From contig JAOPGA020001549.1 of assembly GCA_026419775.2 (NCBI GenBank), forward strand, positions 1 through 64,000: a stretch of DNA of 64,000 bases, written 5' to 3'. Made by a program: the position numbers and the translations under genes. Within the stretch, counting starts at the first letter, position 1, and the number at the start of each line of letters is the position of its first letter. Shown in pieces: positions 1 to 8,916 of this stretch. Under the pieces are notes generated by a model. It did not search any database and was not told the DNA's origin. It saw nothing but the letters and a program-made list of their open reading frames with translations. This DNA is from Acrasis kona. Taxonomy: Eukaryota; Heterolobosea; Eutetramitea; Acrasida; Acrasidae.

Positions 1-506
1 CAGGAATGGCGTGTCAAACCATTACATCAAAGGCTGCTTTTAATGTGAGTGAGAACATCATTGTGTTCTTTGATGACTTTTTGCTTGTCGCACAGACGTA
101 TGCTGAGCTATTAATCCTTGTTAGAAGGTTGATAGAGGAATTGGAATCATGGGGATTAAGTGTTAACTATTCCAAGTCTGTTTTAATTCCACAGAGAGAG
201 GAAAATCTTGAGTATCTACGTTTCTCCATAAATATGAAGGATAACAGCGTTCGTATTAAATCAAGTATAATACAGAAAATGAGGGAATCGGTTCAATCTG
301 CTGGTCAGAAAATAGCATTGAGTGAGCATGAGATTCAAAAATTGAGTGGCTTGTTGAATTCTGGGTCCCCTACTTATTCTTTTGAGAGGGCATTTAATGA
401 TGTGTTGAAAACTGTTCGTACTTTCAATACAATAAGTTTACATGAGTGTGGACTTTTGTTGACTTTAATAGATTTATGTGAGAAGACTGAGTGTGATACT
501 CTTTAA
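1..506 (+). mobile_element. DIRS-like retroelement, reverse transcriptase/RNase H fragment (5'-truncated by window)
   Basis: The reading frame is open from the window edge to the stop at 504-506, about 166 residues. Near residue 21 it carries the polymerase catalytic box FFDDFLL, the xxDD motif of reverse transcriptases. It is followed by the thumb-like segment WGLSVNYSKSVL about 30 residues later and EYLRFSINMK, matching the order L-G-xx-[LI]N-xx-KS...F-L-G of DIRS and pararetrovirus-type RTs. The usual FLG is replaced by YLR, which suggests decay. The frame ends soon after the RT/connection region, and no RNase H, methyltransferase or tyrosine recombinase follows, so this is probably an incomplete copy. 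The DIRS assignment is by pattern; a Ty3-like or caulimovirid-like RT is the alternative. Confidence 0.65.
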
Positions 507-650
507 AATAAAGTGATATTTTCCTTTAAAACATTTTGTACATTTTAGTATTTTAACATGCAAGCATTAAGACGTTAATGACCAGATGGCCGTTTCAATT
601 TCGTTCTGTCGAAGATTGAAACAAAGAGCTCTGTATTAAAAAGTACAATA

Positions 651-761
651 GATAATCTCTGGTCTTTGATAAAGTAGTTGTGTTCTTTGTGTTCTTTTAA
701 AGGTAGTCGTCATGTTCTTAAAAACATCAAACTGTCACGATAATCTCTGGTGTTTGATAAA
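651..761 (+). repeat. Direct repeat pair, 23 nt, 88 nt apart
   Basis: The word gataatctctggt followed by [ct/tg]ttgataaa occurs at 651-673 and again at 739-761, with similar flanking TTGTGTTCTT tracts. It may be an internal repeat of the retroelement 3' end. Confidence 0.6.
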
Positions 762-892
762 TTAAATGGTTGTGTTCTTTAAAGGTATTTGATAGAGTGT
801 GTTCTTCAAAATGAGTTGGTCGTGTTCATAAATTCATCAATAAAGTAATGTATTTCACACAAGCAGGTTGTATTCTTGAGGACCTGATTCTC

Positions 893-1028
893 GTAAAATT
901 GATAGAGGTTCCCCCTTAGAACTTGCAGGATGGACTGGTTGTATAGTATATCTTGAGCAATGTGGACATCCGATAGTGGCTGGATGCGTAAATGTAAAAT
1001 TGATAGAGGTTCCCCCTTAGAAACTTGC
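893..1028 (+). repeat. Direct repeat pair, about 34 nt
   Basis: A 34-nt unit containing attgatagaggttccccctt is present at 893-926 and 994-1028. The copies are identical except for one extra A in the second. The 67 bases between them are unrelated. Confidence 0.85.
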
Positions 1029-2204
1029 GAGATAGAGTGGGTGTAATAGTAGAAGAGGTTCTTTTATTGTTTTGAAAATGAAAATCTTTTAGTAGTTAGA
1101 ACATAGAGTTTAAACCGGACCACAAAAAATGCGTGTAGATAATGGATTGTTGCCCATAGCTATAACTGAAGTGGATTGTTGCCCACCAGTACGCAGTGTT
1201 GGGTATCTCTATATGATACTATACTACTGTGTGATATCACTACAGACAATGAAGGTTGACTCAACTTCGTTTCCCATTACAACAAAAATCCAGAAAAGAA
1301 ATCTTAGATTCATGAATCTTAGATTGTCCTTCAAGCCAGAGAATTGAAATTTTGAAAAATGTATGCACAACATTGTTGTATTCCAAATAACGCCACAAGA
1401 GTTTGGTGCTTATAGAATACAAAGTACGGTTGCAAAGTAGCGGATATAGCAGACCTTCCTTGCTGATGCTTTAAATAAATTATAAATCAATTCTCCACCA
1501 ATATTTTTGTTTATTCAAATGTTGAAAGTATGTTGTTGTTCAGATTTGCCATACAATAGGACGTTATTCTACATCCTTGTTTGAAGGTGCGAATCGTTTC
1601 GTTGAAACAGTAAACATTTACAGTAAATAAATAAAACTCTCATCAAAACGATTTACTGGAGGTTTTTGTGCAACAATTGACTCCGGTGAGGATCAAAGTC
1701 TCCGGTCGCACAATTACCTACTGTCAGAAGTTGAGGAGGACTTAACGGGAGAAGAACGATCAATGATCCCCTCGGTTCATTGTGGCAAATATATAAGTAC
1801 TAATGCATAGCGGCAATGAAAGGTAATAGAAGTGCACATACGCAAGATGGTTATTTGAATCTTTTTCACTAAATAGATATATTCTTCATCGTCATATTAG
1901 ATGCAAACTTTACTGTCCTTTATGGGTTAAAATTATCCCTCCTTTACCGTTCTACAATGTGACCATATTGAATTTTTTTTGCTCCCACATCAAGTTCAGG
2001 ATGTATTCTTAAAGACAAACACGGACAATCAATTTAAATGTAGCAGTGGTTTTCAAGAATAACTTTAGGGTTAATTCCCGGTTTACTAAATAAAATATAA
2101 GTGGACCAAAAAGTATCCTCATTTAATTGCCCGTTCTCACCTGTTCTTAATAAGAATTACGGATATTATTCTTCTAGCACCGATAAAAAACCAACACAAC
2201 AAAC

Positions 2205-2625
2205 ATGAGCAACTGCCTCTCTGAAGTAGAATCCAATATTGCACAAATCTCCATACACGAAGGAGAAGAACGTGTTGTTAACATACAGCCTAGCCCATCG
2301 GTATGCATTATAGAGGAAAGCCTCGATGATCTTTTAAGAGAGGGACTACAAAGAAGTGGCGAATCAGTTTTCACGTACACGTCAGATGACTGGGCAATGC
2401 CTCAACTAGGACAAGAAGTAATACAATCCATCGCGAACTTGCTGTCAGGAGTCAGCAAACAAACACCGAGCAAAATAAAGAAGTATACAGGACAACACAA
2501 AATGGGGAAGCTAAGAAACACAAAGTCTCAGTGCTGCAACACAGCGATGATAAGTAACTGATGTAAATAACTAAATTTTTGTCCTTCCAGGCGTCGATCC
2601 GCTATATGTACCTAAATACAAATAA
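2205..2625 (+). CDS. Small spliced gene of unknown function
   Basis: The ATG at 2205 is followed by 116 codons. A canonical 37-nt intron (gtaactgatg...tccttccag, 2554-2590) then joins to a short exon ending VDPLYVPKYK and TAA at 2623-2625, giving about 127 aa. The intron length and splice sites match the other genes here, and AATAAATAAA follows the stop directly, so I treat it as expressed. I do not recognise the protein: it has an acidic N-terminal half (EESLDDLL), a serine/threonine-rich middle and a basic C-terminal third (KIKKYTGQHKMGKL). It lies between the retroelement remnant and the TIR element, so it could also be an element-encoded protein. Confidence 0.45.
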
Positions 2626-2829
2626 ATAAATAAACAGTTTATTTTTAGAGACATAGGACAATTACAACTTATGGTCCGTTCCCTATTCGGTGGGATATTA
2701 TCCTATAGAAGATGCGTCCCATGGGTAATTACCAATTTTGACTCAAAATAGACAAATGAAGTTCCTTGATGGGTGACTGCTCCTATATGGATAACTGATT
2801 CATTTTTTAGGAACATTGCTCCAATTCAT

Positions 2830-2864
2830 TATTGTCGATGGACAGAAAGCAGGACACGTAAAAA
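2830..2864 (+). repeat. Left terminal inverted repeat
   Basis: It begins tattgtcgatggacagaaag and is the reverse complement of 3854-3888 apart from a T/C difference at the 30th base. Confidence 0.9.
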
Positions 2865-3336
2865 TAGATTTTGTGATAAAAATGGTAATGACGTCTGTCA
2901 ATCAAATGCGGGCGAGAACGGGCTAAGACGGGCTAAGACTGCGTGGTAGCCTCATTTATCATGTCACATTTGTTACAAGAACANACAATGAGCAACTTCA
3001 CCCCAGCAACAATCCTTGACAGAATGAACAAACAGTTCAAAACGGCCAGGATGCCAGGAACCGTGAAGAGTATCTCAAGACTCTCATACGTTGGACACTG
3101 AAGGAGTTTAGAGACAGAGATTAAGCACATCATCTCTAACATTGCAATGGAGTATATCAACCTTGCAAACAAGGTATATAATACCATCGTATCAAGCAGG
3201 AGTGAAAGGACTAAAAAATTTGAAAATGATAGAAAGTTAAATCCTGAAAGTGCTCAAAAAACAAAAATGAACCTAAACGAAACATTTGGAAAGAAAGGCG
3301 AGAAGCTATATGAAGAGTTTTTAACAAGTTGCCTGG

Positions 3337-3630
3337 CTAACGAAGAGCTCTAACACGCTTTGTTTGTCTTTTCAAGGCAATGCATGATGCTCGTTTGCGA
3401 ACAATATTTAATACTTTTGCTCTTAAATAGGCGACATAGAACTCAGAGATGTTGAAGTTGAATCGTTCTTGTATTCGCTCACAAAACCAATCATGTGTTT
3501 TTGTTGGGAATGATTTTGTTAGCGACCATAAATAATCTAACACTGTTGAATTGTTTTTAAATGCTTGTAGCTTTGGCCGTCCTAAGTTTGATAACTCCAG
3601 TCCTTCTAAATATTTTCTGGCATTACGCAC
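3337..3630 (-). CDS. ORF inside the TIR element, possible DNA-binding remnant
   Basis: An ATG-started frame of 97 codons lies inside the element. The protein is basic and helical, with the segments RPKLQAFKNNSTVLDYLW and RIQERFNFNISEFYVAYL, the latter loosely resembling the helix-turn-helix part of Tc1/IS630-type transposases. No catalytic acidic triad follows. It may be a relic of an autonomous parent or chance; the family is not assigned. Confidence 0.3.
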   Translation of the reverse strand: MRNARKYLEGLELSNLGRPKLQAFKNNSTVLDYLWSLTKSFPTKTHDWFCERIQERFNFNISEFYVAYLRAKVLNIVRKRASCIALKRQTKRVRALR

Positions 3631-3853
3631 AATATATCATTTGGGTTCTCTTTTATATTGGATAAATTCCGCATAATCCACTTTGCTTAACCTTGGTGTT
3701 CTTCACCCATATTGGCTTCAATGTGTTTTGTCTATTCATTATTAAATTGACATTATCCTAAACCCTAATTTAGTGTCAATCAGCTGTTGAATGCGGGCGA
3801 ATGCGGGTGAAAATTGGTCTTGACAAGTACACCTTTTTTATTGTTGAATTCCT

Positions 3854-3888
3854 TTTTTGCGTGTCCTGCTTTCTGTCCATCGACAATA
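3854..3888 (-). repeat. Right terminal inverted repeat
   Basis: This is the reverse complement of the left repeat at 2830-2864, with one mismatch. It ends 135 bases before the start codon of the cyclase gene at 4023. Confidence 0.9.
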
Positions 3889-4022
3889 TTTGAGTGTCAA
3901 GGCACCTTGCTCTTGACTTTGATGTAGTTACCGTGGCTAAAGACTTATTTCCAATGATAGTATGTGTGAAATGCCTGAGATTATGTTTATATTTAGATTA
4001 TTGTAAAATACATAGAACGACA

Positions 4023-4818
4023 ATGACCGAGCGAGCAGAGAACCTAGAACTAAATGCTATGACCAACTTGATGAGATCCATAGACATTTCATGGCCGATC
4101 AGCGAGGATATGATGTCCTGGAAAGATAACTACCCCACGAAATTCATCTCAGAGGCTGAATACAAGAAGGATGGTAAAAGAAGCACCAGCTTAAAAATGC
4201 ACTGTCATAGCGGAACGCATGTAGACGCTCCATCCCATTTTTTGAAGGAGGGCGACTCAATTGAAAGCACATCCTTGAAACAGTACGTCGGGCAAACATA
4301 CTCGTTTAACGTTTAGGTTGATGGGTAAATGTAAAGTATTTGATTTCTCAGAAATGGAGTCTGTTAACGAGACCGGAAAGATCCAAAAAAATGACTTCTT
4401 TAACAACAAATATGGTGAGGAGTCCATTTCAGAAGGGGATATCATTCTCTTGAAAACTAAAAATTCATTTTCATTCAATGCCACCACGAAATGGCAGCAA
4501 GATTTTATTTATTTAGACAAGACTGCTGCAAATTATTTGGTCAAAGAAAAAAAGATCAAAGCTGTTGGAATTGATTATACTGGAATTGAAAGGAGTGACA
4601 TTCAAGAGGGTCATGAAACACACAAAATGCTCCTCGGTAACAATGTTCCCATCATTGAAGGACTCCGTTTGTCTCATGTTTTGGGACTTCCGTCTCCAGA
4701 TTCCAAAGATGTCAGCATGCATCAAGGAATTTATTATTTGATTTGCCTTCCATTAAAGCTTGTCGGAGTGGAGGCTGCTCCTGCAAGGGCTATACTGATT
4801 CCCATAGACTTGAAATAA
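4023..4818 (+). CDS. Cyclase/kynurenine formamidase-like metal-dependent hydrolase
   Basis: About 256 aa. It carries the family metal-binding signature HSGTHVDAPSH (HxGTHxDxPxH) and a C-terminal PLKLVGVEAAPARAIL closely matching the plant CYCLASE1 and bacterial KynB-type family. The second half restores the family frame only if bases 4292-4316 are removed. That is best explained by a 25-nt GC-AG intron, phase 2, giving KQYVG-LMGKCKVFDF; a small indel is the alternative. The start at 4023 was chosen because upstream in-frame codons overlap the transposon end. The family hydrolyses N-formylkynurenine or acts as a poorly characterised cyclase in plants; the substrate here is inferred only. Confidence 0.8.
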
Positions 4819-5092
4819 ATTAACATTTCAATTATAAATGTGTGTTAGTGTTCAATATTGTGAGTTAATCTCCCTCCAGCCTATAATATCAAGTTTATTT
4901 TAAGTGCACTCCCACTCGCAACTCACAACAACCTTCAACATTGCATTGTTTAATCTAAAGCTGTAATTTTTCTGTACTATTCAAAAAAATTTTAGAGTGA
5001 GTCAGAATCATTATAACGTAAGACAGATTTTGGTCCAGTCTGCGCTGTTCTAACCTTGCTATCATATCATAGTGTGAAATTGGACAACCAAG

Positions 5093-6152
5093 ATGTTGCA
5101 TGTTAGGAACACGATACAGACCCAAACAAAGTCGCTCCACCAGCTTTTCTTGAGTACAACACAAACAAGATGCTACAGAGCTGTAGCGGACGAAAAAATC
5201 ATCATGCTTAGAGATTTTCCTGAGCACGGTTTTGTTGAAAATGATACTGTGTTGGTGAAAAGAGGATATATGAGAAATTTCTTATACCCAAGGAAATATG
5301 CAATCTACGCTACCAAAGAAAACCTTGATAAACTGTCAGAAAAACTATCGGTTCGTCTTCATTACACCGAAACACTAATCATTTATTTAGGTCACTGATG
5401 TAGAGCATTTAGCTCAAAAAAGAAAGGCGGAGAGAATTAGAGTTCTAATGAAGAAAATAAAACCTGCAAAAGTTCAAGTAGGCACAAAACCTAACAGAAG
5501 TGGTCCTTCAAGTTCACTCAAAAAACCATTTACTGCACAAGACATGGCTAGCACCATCACAAATGCCCTTGATGCAAGCGTATCAGCCGAAGACATTATT
5601 GGTGTTAATGGTAAACCCATAAGCGGTCCCATAAACGCCGTTGGCACCTATGACATTGAATTCAAAACAAGTAAATTTAATACAACAAGTGTCTTCAGAA
5701 TCACAATTCATGATCTTGCCGATATAAGTTCCAAGACTGAAGTTCGTCCCATGACACCAACAATGGGATCTCTTGCAACACCAACTAACATTTCGGTAGA
5801 TCCACAAGTAGACCCTTCACAAATAGAGTACCTTGACACTGCATTAGAAAATGCCCTACAGTCAACAACACCTGCTGGAGAACTCAGCAAAGAAGAGAAG
5901 AAGAAGTTGAAGATGGAAAGAAGAGAAAAGAGGAAGGAAGCCTCGGAAACTGCTGAGAAGAAACAATCTGTCAGAGATGAGAAGAAGGCTTACGTTTTGG
6001 GTAAAGTATTGAACAAGGACATTGCCGAAGTGAAACAAAAGAATGTTGAGAAAGACCGCAAATTGAGACAACGTGTGGGCGTCAACAGAGCGGTAACGCC
6101 ACAAGCAATTAACAGAAAGGACAGCAAGAACGATGATGTTGCCGATGATTAA
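5093..6152 (+). CDS. Mitochondrial ribosomal protein bL9
   Basis: Two exons (5093-5350, 5391-6152) are joined by a 40-nt phase-0 intron, giving about 339 aa. After a 37-residue N-terminal stretch typical of a mitochondrial targeting peptide comes [19 protein letters not shown], then [20 protein letters not shown], which is the N domain of L9. The exon junction [18 protein letters not shown] gives the connecting helix. The C-terminal half (to about residue 240) fits the C domain, and a lysine/glutamate-rich tail of about 90 residues is an extension absent from bacterial L9 (about 150 aa). The role is as a large-subunit protein of the mitochondrial ribosome. Confidence 0.85.
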
Positions 6153-6189
6153 AAATTTTATTTGGTTGATTTGTTTTTTTATTTTTAAA

Positions 6190-6711
6190 ATGTCCGATCG
6201 ACACAACTTACCAGAAGGATGGGTGGCCAAGGAGAGCAAGTCTCGCCCAGGCGTTGTTTATTATTATAATCAAGACACCCAGGTCACACAATGGGAGGTA
6301 CCAACGGCATCAGAGGGTACATCAAACGGAAAAGTCCGTGCATCACATCTTTTGGTCAAGCACAGTGGGTCACGTAGACCCTCTTCATGGAGGGAAGAAG
6401 TCATTACCCGCAGTGAATCTGAGGCAAGGGCTTTGATTGATCAGTACAGAAAAGAAATTGCCGACTCAAGTGACCAAGAACAAAAGTTCGGTGAACTCGC
6501 ATCAAAATACAGTGATTGCTCAAGTGCCTCAAAGAGAGGTGACCTTGGTTCTTTTGGAAGAGGCCAAATGCAAAAATCATTTGAAGATGCTGCGTATGTT
6601 CTTTAATTTAAACAAACTCATAACAAATACAGATTCGCCCTCACAGTTGGAGACATTAGCGGCCCTGTAAAATCAGATTCAGGAATTCACATCATTTTGA
6701 GAACAGCATAA
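6190..6711 (+). CDS. PIN1: Pin1-type peptidyl-prolyl isomerase (WW + parvulin)
   Basis: Exons 6190-6593 and 6633-6711 are joined by a 39-nt GTATGT...ACAG intron, giving 160 aa, close to human Pin1 (163). The WW domain runs from [20 protein letters not shown] to TQWEVP (residues 6-36). The parvulin domain starts [19 protein letters not shown] and has the two arginines of the phosphate-binding loop, the active-site cysteine in [20 protein letters not shown], and after splicing [12 protein letters not shown] and [10 protein letters not shown]. It isomerises pSer/pThr-Pro bonds in cell-cycle and transcription proteins. The start at 6190 is the ATG opening the family N-terminus; an upstream in-frame ATG at 6133 lies in the 3' end of the bL9 gene. 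Confidence 0.95.
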
Positions 6712-6778
6712 AAAAATGTACCAACATCAATATAAACATTGTTTACTATACATTATCATCCCAAATCATTTTGTTTAT

Positions 6779-7086
6779 TTAATGCTTGTATGGATAATGA
6801 TCTCTTTCTAAACTCTTTTGAATTAAAGTATCGTTATAAACCTACACAGAATGTTAAATCTGAATTTGTACGTTGCTAACATACCGTCCTTCTTTCTCCA
6901 TACAAAAATACGGGGTAGAATGATGCAAGACAAAGTCCGAAAGCAATAAAGAAGTTTCTTCTAGAGTTTTTTGCGTTTCCGTATGGACCACCAGTTGGTA
7001 CCCATACGTCCTACAATGATAAGAAATTCGTAGTCATAACAACTACATACCTTCATAATAGGCATGCGAGGTCCGTGTCCACCCAT
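6779..7086 (-). CDS. Small single-span membrane protein, probably mitochondrial
   Basis: A three-exon gene (7051-7086, 6885-7010, 6779-6841) with two canonical introns of 40 and 43 nt gives a 74-aa protein. It starts MGGHGPRMPIMKDVWVPTGG, has one membrane segment NFFIAFGLCLASFYPVFLYG at about residues 30-49, and ends LERDHYPYKH. All joins keep frame, and the exon-intron style equals that of its neighbours. Size, glycine/histidine-rich N-terminus and a single TM followed by a charged tail resemble accessory subunits of respiratory complexes I or IV, but I could not assign it to a named subunit. Confidence 0.6.
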
Positions 7087-7129
7087 TTTTAATGTTTAGT
7101 CAACCAATTATGATTACAAATTTGAATGT

Positions 7130-8621
7130 TTATTTGTTCAGTTGATCCCTCAACAGATGCCACAACAATCTTCCAATCACAAGAGCCATCACACCAGTCA
7201 CAAGATACGAAATGTAGGGAGATATTTCTTGCTTCCACCTTAAATCTCTAAACACTTGCAAATCAGAAATGCTTTGAGCATGTTGCTTGAATGAGTTGAT
7301 GAGAGCAATGACTTCATTTCTTTGTATGCCACCAAGTATTCCCGGGAGTTCATTTTCATCGGCCAAAACAATCTTGAGAGCTGTCGCCAGACCCAGGATC
7401 TCGATCTTTGCCCACATTTTACATTTTTCACATGCCACACAGTCCATGATGGAACTAATGTTTCGGAAATGACTTTTCATTTGATCCAACAATGCAACTT
7501 TATCAGGTGACTGGAATAAAAGTTTTTCGTCAAATACGTTATCGCACAAATGACTGCTGTGATCTCTTAAAAGCTTCTTGACCAACTTTTGTGTGTAAAC
7601 ATCTTCCGTTTTGTTTCCTGTGGCATAATCATAATTTTCAAAAAATGTACCAGCCTTCTGTAGAGCTCTTAAAGTAAAAGTATAAATAAAGTATAAATTC
7701 TTGACACGATCGGGAAACTTTTCCAAAGCATAATGGTACATTTGAAAGTTTGGCTCAAAGGCGTCATAACCTGCTGTCGTTGCATTTGTTCCGTTCTTTA
7801 GGTGGTAGTAGGTTGCGATCTTCATTGTTATGGAGGCATGGATGCCAGAAAGTAATCTATAGAAAACTCTTTCCTCTAAGCACATGTCGTCAAGTTTACC
7901 GCTCTTGAAACAATTTTCTTCGTAGATGGCTCTCCAGATACGTGATGCTTCTTCTCCGGAATATCCTGTTCTTGTTTCTGGATTCAAAAGTAAGTTTACA
8001 TAAGTCATGGAGTCTGTCATGAGTGTAAATGAGGAATTTGTATTTCACAACTTACGAGAATCTGGAACCTTTGTCCAACAATCTACATCCTTGTCCGTCC
8101 ATTTGTTTTTTGATTGCATTCCTAGAAAGGTATTTACTGGAGTGACTTTTGTTTGCTTCCATGATACCGGTATCTTAGAGGTTAGTAATCATGAATGAAT
8201 TGATCCAGTTGTTTACGTCATCGTCGTCGCATTCACAAACTCCACATGATCCCTGTCCTGTACATACTTTTTGCATCACCCAAAAAGGGCATTCTCCTTG
8301 CAAATCCACTTTGAATATTTTAAAAAAGTCTGTGCGCTACATTGGATTTAATGTGTACGCGAAAATTGAAACTTACAACTAAACGTTGTAGAAGTGGGTA
8401 GACAACAAGCGCATTAGCTTCGTCGATAGATTGTAGAGTACAGTTTGCATCGTCAAGTGTGGTCCTCTCGGGCTAAAATGATTAGATCTTTAATAAATCA
8501 ATCCTGTTACCTCATTCATTATTTTTGAGAACAAATTACTTGTGCCGAAAGAGTTGAATGAAGTGGCAGTTATAGCCAAGCAAGTTATGATGACCAGCAT
8601 ACATGTTGTTAGTTTGTTCAT
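7130..8621 (-). CDS. ERO1: ER oxidoreductin Ero1 (thiol oxidase)
   Basis: Five exons (8511-8621, 8377-8472, 8217-8336, 8056-8173, 7130-8013) with introns of 38-43 nt encode about 442 aa. It has a signal peptide (MNKLTTCMLVIITCLAITAT), the cysteine cluster CTGQGSCGVCECDDDD, IPVSWKQT, VDCWTKVPDS, the FAD-site region LLLNPETRTGYSGEEASRIW, and the active-site CVACEKCKMW (CxxCxxC) next to KIEILGLATALK. It oxidises protein disulfide isomerase and passes electrons to oxygen through FAD in the ER lumen. Unusually, the C-terminus ends with a hydrophobic segment SYLVTGVMALVIGRLLWHLL and a short basic tail, a likely membrane anchor. It stands head-to-tail with the bZIP gene upstream. Confidence 0.95.
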
Positions 8622-8916
8622 TTTTGTAGGTAAACCAAGAATAGAACGAAGAAACGTGTTTAACAGGTGTTGTAACTGACTTTACTAAAATGTACAACAA
8701 TGACAATGAATTGTCCCGACACTTTATGTTGTTGTCCTCTAACACTACTGTGTGACATTTAGAAGCTCTTGTATTACGCTCATTAGTTACGGTAAAACAC
8801 GAATGTATTGAAATCAATCTTTTTTATTTACATCTTATTTGAGCGGTACACAACATCAAGGAACTCTTGCATGATGAAATTTTCTGACACCATTTACAAA
8901 ATAATTTTACAAGTCT

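Larger units (their letters stand above)
507..2204. other. Gene-poor, repeat-containing tract downstream of the RT fragment
   Basis: No convincing gene was found. The tract holds short direct repeats (separate entries), repeated words such as tggattgttgccca at about 1143 and 1172, and many TGTGTTCTT repeats between 680 and 830. A small open frame at 1129-1347 (72 codons) overlaps these repeats and looks like chance. The tract most likely represents the decayed 3' part of the retroelement plus intergenic DNA. A frame-less GC-richer stretch at about 1680-1790 contains a near-repeat of ctccggtgaggatc/ctccggtc and no ORF. Confidence 0.5.
2830..3888. mobile_element. TIR-bounded DNA element (about 1.06 kb), probably non-autonomous
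   Basis: It is bounded by 35-nt terminal inverted repeats (2830-2864 and 3854-3888) that differ at one position. Inside each end is a subterminal tgtcaatca...atgcgggcga motif (2896-2915 and 3774-3800), in direct orientation. A clear target-site duplication could not be fixed: the flanks show only a short ATT/T repeat or a poor 8-bp match. Internal frames are short: 3147-3353 (+), ending CLANEEL, and 3337-3630 (-), plus a short frame from 2988. They are convergent and none shows a full transposase with a DDE triad. One ambiguous base (n) is at 2984. Confidence 0.75.

Noticed and set aside
1129-1347. 72-codon ORF with repeated tggattgttgccca
   Set aside because: Overlaps short repeats, no splice or protein-like signal.
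8536-8817. 93-codon minus-strand frame upstream of Ero1
   Set aside because: Overlaps Ero1 exon 1 in another frame; the spliced Ero1 model explains the sequence.
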